Source: Candidatus Woesearchaeota archaeon (GTDB taxonomy: Archaea > Nanobdellota > Nanobdellia > Woesearchaeales > GW2011-AR4). Taken from it: 38,886 bases of DNA. This document shows, piece after piece, positions 1-6,175 of this stretch (position 1 is its first letter; every line of letters starts with the position of its first letter). The notes under the pieces were generated by a model that worked only from the letters and a program-made list of their open reading frames with translations, was not told where the DNA came from and did not search any database. The translations under genes were made by a program, and so were the position numbers. Where the stretch lies: contig JACPJP010000021.1 in the NCBI GenBank assembly GCA_016187495.1, forward strand, positions 1 through 38,886, in the 5' to 3' direction.

Positions 1-47
1 CTGCTAAAAGAAGCGAAAGATTTTTGTAAAAAGACATTTATGTTACT

Positions 48-83
48 CATGTTACATCACGTAACATGAATGCCGGCATTCAT
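48..83. repeat. Two adjacent palindromes downstream of traB-like gene
   Basis: CATGTTAC and GTAACATG (48-55 and 61-68) form an 8-bp stem with a 5-nt loop. It is followed immediately by ATGAATGCCGGCATTCAT (66-83), a perfect 18-bp palindrome. Both lie in the 153 bases beyond the stop of the minus-strand TraB-family gene, where nothing codes. Read on the minus strand they precede a short T-run, so a transcript-end structure is the simplest reading. An operator for a gene left of the window is possible. Confidence 0.6.
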
Positions 84-153
84 TTTATTTTGAATTTTCT
101 CTAAACTTAGAAGTAACTATTTTGTATTAGGAGATACTGATTCTGGAAAAAAA

Positions 154-843
154 TCAGCTTACAGTAAAAGAGTAATTTATGCCAGGCTTCTTTATTAAGT
201 CTAGGATATCATCCTCATGCCCAGCCCCAATAATTGCAAGTATCTTCTTATCCGGGTACTTTGACGTTATATTATGAAGGTTATTTGCCATTACCTTGTT
301 CCTTTCCTCTATCAAGACCTTATAGACATTCGGGTACCTTTCCTTAACCATACCAACCAGTTTCTTAATTACCTTTTTGCTCGGCACTTTTGTAAGGTCA
401 AACTCTATGACTGATTTCCTGACAAAAATAGATTTCAATATGTCAACAAAAAAATTCCATTTCTCTTTCCATGTCAGGCTTTTTGAAAATCTTCTTAAGG
501 TTATTTCAATATCCTGGTCAATCAATGCTATCTTTATGTTATTTTTTCTTGCTAGCCTTACAGCGATTTTCATTTCACTTCCTGGAGCTACTCCAACCAT
601 GTTCCCGAGCTTTTTTTCAGCCCACGCGCCTATCAAAGAGAATATAAACCCTTTAATTCCAATTCTCTTTATATCATAAATCCTTATTTTGCCTGGCTTC
701 CTGAACAGGCTATATAGCCTTCTCTTATCAAGCTCCAAAGCGACAATATCGGGCTTCCACCCCTCTATCGCTTTCCTTACATCTTCAAGGCTTTGTTTTG
801 CTATATGGGATGTCCCTATAACCATGAGGTTTTTGTAATTCAT
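154..843 (-). CDS. TraB-family protein (TraB/PrgY/GumN/TIKI-like domain)
   Basis: A 229-residue protein with TraB-family signature stretches: GTSHIA near residues 10-15, ALELDKRR near 35-42, a central IDQDIEITLRR and a C-terminal IIGAGHEDD. The related TIKI proteins are metal-dependent proteases and TraB/PrgY proteins act on peptide pheromones; the archaeal members have no settled function. Many archaeal TraB proteins carry a membrane-spanning C-terminus, which is absent here, so this is the soluble domain alone. The reading frame extends to 888, but ATG 843 is preferred because the homologous part starts there and a TTTTTAAAAAG box lies about 25 nt upstream, fitting a leaderless transcript. 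The family call is firm; the substrate is unknown. Confidence 0.8.
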   Translation of the reverse strand: MNYKNLMVIGTSHIAKQSLEDVRKAIEGWKPDIVALELDKRRLYSLFRKPGKIRIYDIKRIGIKGFIFSLIGAWAEKKLGNMVGVAPGSEMKIAVRLARKNNIKIALIDQDIEITLRRFSKSLTWKEKWNFFVDILKSIFVRKSVIEFDLTKVPSKKVIKKLVGMVKERYPNVYKVLIEERNKVMANNLHNITSKYPDKKILAIIGAGHEDDILDLIKKPGINYSFTVS

Positions 844-862
844 ACTGGGCAAGATAAGAACG

Positions 863-874
863 CTTTTTAAAAAC
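863..874 (-). promoter_or_regulatory. TATA box of the TraB-family gene
   Basis: On the minus strand GGTTTTTAAAAAGCG is centred about 25 nt before ATG 843. This spacing places the transcription start at or next to the start codon, and there is no SD. Confidence 0.55.
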
Positions 875-924
875 CTTCTTAAAATCACTCAAGAGTGCTA
901 AATAACTGCCCCTAAAAACGAAGA

Positions 925-933
925 TTTTAAATA
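925..933 (+). promoter_or_regulatory. TATA box of the PRC-barrel gene
   Basis: TTTTAAATA lies about 45-54 nt before ATG 979, leaving a short 5' leader that contains the SD AAGGTGAT at 967-974. A second AT-rich block at 949-960 could also serve. Confidence 0.5.
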
Positions 934-978
934 CTTGTACGATTACTATTTTTAAAATATTTCATAAAGGTGATGTTT

Positions 979-1251
979 ATGCTGAAGATGAAGAAAATAT
1001 CTGAAACTTATGATATGCGCGTTTTTACAGATAGTGGTGAATATTTTGGAGACGTTGAGGAGTCAATAATAACCCAGAACAAAATTTTTGGCTGGCGTGT
1101 AAGGGCCACTAAAAATTCTTTCTTGAACAAAGTACTTGGATCTGCAAAAGGCGTTATCGTGCCGCACCAGCTTGTTAAGTCGGTAGGGGACATACTAATC
1201 ATAAGCCGCGCTGCAGTTCCATCCTATTCTGAAGAAGAGAAGAAAGAATAG
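979..1251 (+). CDS. PRC-barrel domain protein
   Basis: A small soluble protein of 90 residues with the PRC-barrel pattern: MRVFTDSGEYFGDVEES at the start (strand, turn, G-D-V-E), a central KGVIVPHQLVKSVGDILII, and a charged tail. In archaea, single-domain PRC-barrel proteins are widespread, and the CdpB proteins of Haloferax act with the SepF/FtsZ division machinery; this role is not shown here. Upstream GTG and ATG codons are in frame at 970 and 973, but the SD AAGGTGAT overlaps them and sits 4 nt before ATG 979, so 979 is the start. It stands alone, convergent with the SEC59-like operon. Confidence 0.75.
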   Translation: MLKMKKISETYDMRVFTDSGEYFGDVEESIITQNKIFGWRVRATKNSFLNKVLGSAKGVIVPHQLVKSVGDILIISRAAVPSYSEEEKKE

Positions 1252-1279
1252 TTTTTATCAGAAACCGCGTGATTATAGC

Positions 1280-1319
1280 GGAGGACATAAATAATTATAC
1301 AAAATAGGTTATGTCCTCC
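1280..1319. terminator. Inverted repeat between convergent genes
   Basis: GGAGGACATAA (1280-1290) and TTATGTCCTCC (1309-1319) are a perfect 11-bp inverted repeat with an 18-nt loop. A small CCGC/GCGG stem (1265-1281) partly overlaps it. It sits between the plus-strand PRC-barrel gene and the minus-strand kinase-like gene and would fold in either transcript, so a bidirectional 3'-end structure is the likely role. The left arm contains an SD-like GGAGG, but no start codon follows at usable distance. Confidence 0.5.
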
Positions 1320-1392
1320 CAATATAGGGGATGGCTATTTATTGTTCAAAAATTTAGGTTATCTACTATATTTTAGATTCTTCAATTGCAAT

Positions 1393-1989
1393 TTAGAAAA
1401 AGTACCTTACAGACCATATTGCAATTGCAGCCACTAATGGAATGATGAGATTGTCATCAACTTCTTCTGCGCCTATCTTTACTTCTATTCCCTCTACAAG
1501 CATCGCAAAGAATGAAGCAGCCAGGGCCTCGTGCCATGGGACAAATACAAAAGCAGCTATAAATCCTGCTATCAATCCAGCAATCCATCCTTCTACAAAT
1601 TTGGTCTTTACATAAGGATGCCTTCTCTTTCCGTACCTTATCCCAAACAAGTGCCCTATTGAGTCTGCAAATGCCAGAACAAGAATGGCAGGCATTGCAA
1701 TATCCATTGGAAAAAATGCCAGCACCAGCAATGAACCTATAATGTAGAAAATAAATCCCCTTCCGGGAAATTTTTTTGCGTATTCCTCCCTTTCAAAATT
1801 CCGCAAGAGCCAGCCTACTACGGGAATATTATATTTTTTGCTAAGTATGGATAGTACTAACATTACTACCAGCAAGCCGAATAAATGCTCCTTTCCAACA
1901 ATGCCGAACATAAGCAATGCTACGAGCACTACCCCTAGAGACATATGCAAAAGTTTTCTATTGACCTCAACCTTTATCTTGCTTGCCAT
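1393..1989 (-). CDS. SEC59/dolichol kinase-like CTP-dependent lipid kinase
   Basis: A 198-residue integral membrane protein with about six hydrophobic segments. The N-terminus has VNRKLLHMSLG and the second half ADSIGHLFGIRYGKRR followed by KTKFVEGWIAG, the RKxxH...DS...G.+.G+...K...EG pattern of the SEC59/DGK1/phytol kinase (VTE5) branch of the CDP-diglyceride synthase superfamily. Relatives phosphorylate dolichol, phytol or diacylglycerol using CTP. It is the last gene of a minus-strand operon and starts one base after the DedA stop codon (TAA-A-ATG). The neighbours suggest a polyprenol or lipid-carrier substrate; this is inference. Archaeal CDP-archaeol synthase is a distant alternative. 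Confidence 0.7.
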   Translation of the reverse strand: MASKIKVEVNRKLLHMSLGVVLVALLMFGIVGKEHLFGLLVVMLVLSILSKKYNIPVVGWLLRNFEREEYAKKFPGRGFIFYIIGSLLVLAFFPMDIAMPAILVLAFADSIGHLFGIRYGKRRHPYVKTKFVEGWIAGLIAGFIAAFVFVPWHEALAASFFAMLVEGIEVKIGAEEVDDNLIIPLVAAIAIWSVRYFF

Positions 1990-1990
1990 T

Positions 1991-2620
1991 TTACATGAGA
2001 TATTTTATAGCTATGAATCCTCCAATAAGCAGCACTATAAATATTATTGTAAGCCAGTTGAAATATTTGTCTATAAATTCTTTTATTTTCGGGCCGAAAA
2101 AATAAAATAAAGTGGCCACTAAAAAAAACCTTGCGCTTCTTCCTATTATAGAAGCAGTTATTAGCGGAAACAAGCCAACTTGCCAAAAGCCAGCTGCTAT
2201 TGTGAATACTTTATAGGGTATTGGCGTAAATGCTGCTGTTAAAATTGCAAGAAATGCGTAAGACTTGTATAAGTTTCCTACTGCATCGAATTGTGACTGG
2301 TAGCCCAATGCATCAATGATTAATTTTCCAACAGAATCAAATAAAAAAAAGCCTATAAAGTATCCAAAAATGCCTCCAAGTACAGAGCCTATTGAGGATA
2401 TTAAAGCAAAAAAGAAAGATTTTTTTGGTTTTGAGACCGATAAAGCCATCTGCAAGACGTCGGGGGGAATTGGAAAAAAAGATGACTCAGTGAATGCAAG
2501 GATAAACAGCGCAAAAGGGGAGTATTTTTTATGGGCCCATGAAAGCACCCATTCGTAAAGCTTCCTAATAAAGCCAAAAGTGTAAAGATGCAATGCCACT
2601 AATTTTTCATTGAATGTCAT
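1991..2620 (-). CDS. DedA/VTT (SNARE-associated) family membrane protein, YqaA-like
   Basis: A 209-residue membrane protein with family landmarks: FTESSFFPIPPDVLQMALS (conserved acidic residue followed by F.PIPP), a Gly-rich GSVLGGIFGYFIG, the re-entrant FTPIPYKVFTIAAG and the Arg motif GRSARF. Family members such as bacterial UptA return polyprenyl phosphate across the membrane, and eukaryotic VMP1/TMEM41B are scramblases. The start overlaps the end of the nucleotidyltransferase gene by 14 nt. Between a sugar nucleotidyltransferase and a lipid-kinase-like protein, a polyprenyl-phosphate translocase is the natural guess, not shown by the sequence alone. Confidence 0.85.
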   Translation of the reverse strand: MTFNEKLVALHLYTFGFIRKLYEWVLSWAHKKYSPFALFILAFTESSFFPIPPDVLQMALSVSKPKKSFFFALISSIGSVLGGIFGYFIGFFLFDSVGKLIIDALGYQSQFDAVGNLYKSYAFLAILTAAFTPIPYKVFTIAAGFWQVGLFPLITASIIGRSARFFLVATLFYFFGPKIKEFIDKYFNWLTIIFIVLLIGGFIAIKYLM

Positions 2621-3638
2621 TTTTAATTTCTCCGCTTATTTTTTTATTTGGCCATATTTTGCATCCAGGCTCAATAACTGTGCCATCGGCATTCACATTA
2701 TCCCCAATTATCGCGCCTGCTTTATCTATCTTTATTTTTTTGTTTTTTATAATTGAATAAGTGTCATTTTTAGATATTATTTTTCCGCTGAATCTTACAT
2801 TTTCTCCAATAATTGAGTCTTCAACAATGGAATTTTTTTCAATAATGGTGTTATTCATTATAATTGAGTTTTTTACATTCCCATTGATTATGCAGTTATC
2901 CCCAATACTTGAATTTTCTACCATTCCTTTTATTTCTGAATTTTTCCCAATGGCGCTTTTTCCTTTCCTGATAATATTGTCAACTTTTAGCAAATCCCAT
3001 GGAAAGCTTATCTGAAAGCAGGATTTGCTCTTTATGCAGTATATTTTTTCCTTCAATGAAATGCCTTTTATTGCATCTGTAATCTCATACTCATTTCTTT
3101 CGGATTTTTTTACCTTTTCAAGCTCATTGAAAATTCCCACATCAAATGAATATAACGCGCAGCTTGCCAAATCCGAAACGAATTCTTTCGGCTTCTCAAC
3201 AATATCCGCAAGTATTCCATTTTTTTCTTTTACAACCCCAAAAAGCTCGGGATTTTTGACTTTATTTACCAGTATAGAATATTGGTGCTTAGCAATATTT
3301 TTAATGTCCTCTTTAGAATAGATGTTATCTCCCATCAAAACTATAAACCTTCCTTTTATTTTATCTTTGAGAATTGAAACCGCGTGCCCTGTGCCAAGCT
3401 GCTCTTTTTGTTCAATAAATTTTATGTTTAATTCATTATAATTTTCTTCAATGAACTTTTTTATCATATCTTTTTTGTATCCAACCACAACAATTAGTTC
3501 ATCTGCAATATTCTTCAAAGCTTCGAGATTATACTCAAGAATTGTTTTATTGGCCGCTTTAAGCAGAGGCTTGGGCCTTGTCAATGTAAGCGGATAAGTT
3601 CTTGTAGATTTTCCTGCCGCTAGAATGACTGCCTGCAT
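2607..3638 (-). CDS. Sugar-1-phosphate nucleotidyltransferase with left-handed beta-helix domain
   Basis: The N-terminal NTP-transferase domain (about residues 1-220) has VILAAGKSTRTYPLTLTRPKPLL, the nucleotide and metal binding loop, and a GDNIY motif. From about residue 225 to 330 there are isoleucine-rich hexapeptide repeats (NSSIGDNCIINGNVKNSIIM-like) of a left-handed beta-helix. This is the GlmU or archaeal sugar nucleotidylyltransferase layout, but at 343 residues it is shorter than the usual 400-odd bifunctional enzyme, so the acyltransferase activity is doubtful. It makes an NDP-sugar, probably for surface glycans or lipid-linked sugars; the sugar cannot be read. It starts one base after the cca stop (TAA-T-ATG), showing co-translation. 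Confidence 0.8.
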   Translation of the reverse strand: MQAVILAAGKSTRTYPLTLTRPKPLLKAANKTILEYNLEALKNIADELIVVVGYKKDMIKKFIEENYNELNIKFIEQKEQLGTGHAVSILKDKIKGRFIVLMGDNIYSKEDIKNIAKHQYSILVNKVKNPELFGVVKEKNGILADIVEKPKEFVSDLASCALYSFDVGIFNELEKVKKSERNEYEITDAIKGISLKEKIYCIKSKSCFQISFPWDLLKVDNIIRKGKSAIGKNSEIKGMVENSSIGDNCIINGNVKNSIIMNNTIIEKNSIVEDSIIGENVRFSGKIISKNDTYSIIKNKKIKIDKAGAIIGDNVNADGTVIEPGCKIWPNKKISGEIKNDIQ

Positions 3639-3639
3639 A

Positions 3640-4878
3640 TTAAACCATCCATATGCTTTTCAGGTTATTTTTTATATTAGAAGTCTTGAGTACTGCTTTG
3701 ACTAGGGCTTTCGCATCGCTATACTTCCTTTTTTCCTCGGCATAGAGCCTATTATTTTTTACAAATGTGTTTTTATGCTTTTTCTTGAATAGCTCAGCAT
3801 GGAATTTTATTTTTACAGGCGGCCCTGCAACCTCCTTTGTTTCAGGAAGATTATCGGACTCCAATGCATAGTAAAACAATGATGTGCCTTTAGAATGCCA
3901 CAACATATCGCTTTCAATAACCTCAAATCCATAAAAAATGAGGTTTTGCTCTATAAAATGGAATGCCTTTAGCATCTTGGCTCCAGCAACATCGTCTTTT
4001 TTGTTCAAAGGCTCTGCATTTAGCATTACAATGTTTTTGGGAAATTTTCTTCTTATGTCCTCTTCTGTAAATATTTTTATTTCAAAAAATTCTTTGGATA
4101 GCTTTTTAAGGAATTCTTTTGCCCTGTGCACTATTATTTCAAACTTTTCATGGTCTAAAGCAGCAGCAGCATTCCTGCCTTTCTGCACGGGATCAATGAC
4201 TATTAACGGGCTGGTAAGCTTCGACTTGTTTAGCTCCATAAACACATTTTTTCCCTTATAATAATTTTTTACATCAATGACTGTTTTTTCCTTCCATTTT
4301 GTCACAGCCCTTATCAGCTTCAGAAATGAGCCGTAATAAACTGTAAGAATTTCGCATACATAGCCGGAAAAGCCATGGATGTAGCTCTCTGCCCCATAAA
4401 CCCCTGCAGCTTTAAAGAACTGCTTTGTCAGCCTTATATCGTCTATAAGCCTTTTATGTTTAATGACGAAATTTGAATGCAAAGGGGAAACGTCAGTTAT
4501 GTTTTTTGCCTGCTCTGCCTTTTTGATTTCCAGTATTGGAATTATCTCAAATGTAAATTTCCCTTGTTTTATCTGGAAATAATCACGAGAGCCGTGCAGC
4601 CTTGTTATTTTAAAGTCCTTTTTCAGAGATTTTCCCAGAATGTCAGAAAGATGGCTGCTTTTATCCTTGTATTTGCCATAATTAAACATGACAAAAATGT
4701 CAGCATCAAAAGTCTTGAGCCATGTTCCCTTTGCTCCAGAGCCTCCTAAAACTGCTTTTGCATGCTTTACACTTTTGTTTATTTTTTTTATGATGATATC
4801 TGCTTTCCCCAATATTTCCTTCTCGTATTGGCCCGTAGGCCTTATATCATTTAGGACCTCTGAAAGCAGTTTTTTCAT
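3640..4878 (-). CDS. cca: CCA-adding enzyme, archaeal class I tRNA nucleotidyltransferase
   Basis: This enzyme adds or repairs the 3' CCA of tRNA from CTP and ATP without a template. The class I signature GGSGAKGTWLKTFDADIFV spans residues 45-63, with D58 and D60 as two metal ligands. The third ligand, Asp in the Archaeoglobus enzyme within an EVDVVP context, here aligns with E111 in FTFEIIPIL, a conservative but unusual change. At 412 residues it is slightly shorter than typical (about 430-450). It heads the four-gene minus-strand operon, with a CTTTTTATA box (4901-4909) about 27 nt upstream, so it is probably leaderless. Confidence 0.93.
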   Translation of the reverse strand: MKKLLSEVLNDIRPTGQYEKEILGKADIIIKKINKSVKHAKAVLGGSGAKGTWLKTFDADIFVMFNYGKYKDKSSHLSDILGKSLKKDFKITRLHGSRDYFQIKQGKFTFEIIPILEIKKAEQAKNITDVSPLHSNFVIKHKRLIDDIRLTKQFFKAAGVYGAESYIHGFSGYVCEILTVYYGSFLKLIRAVTKWKEKTVIDVKNYYKGKNVFMELNKSKLTSPLIVIDPVQKGRNAAAALDHEKFEIIVHRAKEFLKKLSKEFFEIKIFTEEDIRRKFPKNIVMLNAEPLNKKDDVAGAKMLKAFHFIEQNLIFYGFEVIESDMLWHSKGTSLFYYALESDNLPETKEVAGPPVKIKFHAELFKKKHKNTFVKNNRLYAEEKRKYSDAKALVKAVLKTSNIKNNLKSIWMV

Positions 4879-4900
4879 AACTTAGTGAGATTTTTGCGAA

Positions 4901-4909
4901 TATAAAAAG
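4901..4909 (-). promoter_or_regulatory. TATA box of the cca operon
   Basis: CTTTTTATA on the minus strand lies 23-31 nt before ATG 4878, fitting a leaderless transcript. It shares a 97-bp divergent spacer with the antiporter promoter. Confidence 0.55.
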
Positions 4910-4930
4910 ATTTAGGTTTTTTTACGATAA

Positions 4931-4939
4931 CTATTTATA
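4931..4939 (+). promoter_or_regulatory. TATA box and SD of the CPA1-type antiporter
   Basis: CTATTTATA is followed by SD GAGGTG at 4965-4970, with ATG at 4976. The same TATTTATACC core recurs at 8910-8919 before the second antiporter. Confidence 0.55.
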
Positions 4940-4975
4940 CCTGTTTTTTAAGTAAAGAAATAAAGAGGTGCGTGT

Positions 4976-6166
4976 ATGATCGTTTTACTTTTATTGACTT
5001 ACTTAGTGGTTATATTACTGGTAGGGTTGCTTACTTCAGTTATAAGCCAGCGCTTTAGGATTCCCAACATATTGTTGCTGCTTCTTATAGGCATTGGCAT
5101 CGGCAGGATAGATTATAACGGGGCAAAATTAATCTCGTTCCCGGAAATTTTCATGGCTGGAATAAGCATACTAGCATTGGTCACGATTTTATTTGATTCT
5201 TGGTCTAGGTTTAAGCTCAAAAAGGATTATTTTTCACTGCATGCCTTATGGCTTTTTATTGTATCCTTGGTATTTAACCTTATTTTTTTGACAGTTTTTA
5301 CAATGATTGTTTTTGATGTTGAGTCAATATTTTTAGCTTTGATTTTTTCTGCTTTGATGTCGGGGACTGATCATGCAGTTATAAACTCGATGTTTAAGGG
5401 TATCAAAAACAAGGTTTTTGAGTTTTTGGGATTCGAGTCTTTGCTTAATACTCCTTTAGTTGTGTTAATTCCTTTTATAATCCTTGATTTGAAAGAAGCG
5501 CTTAAAGGTGAGATTGGAATACCTATTTTTATTGACCAGATTGTGCCTTTGCTGCAGCAGTTTGTTGTGGGTATAGGCGCAGGAGTCCTTATTGGGCTTA
5601 TAATGTTTAAGTTCATGAGAAAGGCTTATTCTGTTGTTTTGAGCCCGTTAGCGGTAATAACTTCCGCATTATTGGCATACATAATTGCAGAGAATTTGAA
5701 TGGAAACGGAATTTTGGCTGTGGCTTCAATGGGGCTTTTGTTTGGAAATGTTTATGTCAAGCAGAAATTCCAACTGCAAGAGTTTGCTTCTGTATTTTCA
5801 AATTCTCTTGAGATATTGGTTTTTGTCATGATAGGGTTGGTAGTAGCGATTCCGTTTTCCATGGAATTTTTGATAAAGTCATTGGGATTATTTTTAATTT
5901 ACATTGCAATAAGGTATTTCTCTATGCTATTTGCTTTGAGGGGAATGGATTTCACCATGAAAGAAAAACTCTTCATGTCGCTTAACGTGCAGAAAGGCAT
6001 TGCTGTTGCTGTTGTAGTTTTTTTCTTTGCTACACTGGATATAAAAGGTATAGGAACCGTGCTTAATCTTGCCCTTGCTTTCATGCTTTATTCAATAATT
6101 TTGTCTTCTATTGTCTTTAGGGCTGCAAAGTTCTTTATCAAAGATGCTAGAGAGAATAAGGGCTGA
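4976..6166 (+). CDS. Cation:proton antiporter, CPA1/NhaP-like, with altered ND motif
   Basis: A 396-residue polytopic membrane protein with about 12 hydrophobic helices. The discontinuous helix has SGTDHAVINS (T131-D132), matching the TDP motif of NhaP/NHE proteins. The following helix has GFESLLNTPLVV, matching the ES.FNDP motif except that the Asp of the Asn-Asp pair is Thr (T159, codon 5450-5452). In MjNhaP1-like transporters that Asp binds the ion and carries protons, so ion specificity or activity may differ here. GTD-H in place of TDP is a second deviation. It could still exchange Na+ or K+ for H+. It is convergent with gyrA, only 9 nt between the stops. The SD GAGGTG sets the start. 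Confidence 0.8.
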   Translation: MIVLLLLTYLVVILLVGLLTSVISQRFRIPNILLLLLIGIGIGRIDYNGAKLISFPEIFMAGISILALVTILFDSWSRFKLKKDYFSLHALWLFIVSLVFNLIFLTVFTMIVFDVESIFLALIFSALMSGTDHAVINSMFKGIKNKVFEFLGFESLLNTPLVVLIPFIILDLKEALKGEIGIPIFIDQIVPLLQQFVVGIGAGVLIGLIMFKFMRKAYSVVLSPLAVITSALLAYIIAENLNGNGILAVASMGLLFGNVYVKQKFQLQEFASVFSNSLEILVFVMIGLVVAIPFSMEFLIKSLGLFLIYIAIRYFSMLFALRGMDFTMKEKLFMSLNVQKGIAVAVVVFFFATLDIKGIGTVLNLALAFMLYSIILSSIVFRAAKFFIKDARENKG

Positions 6167-6175
6167 TTGGTTTCC

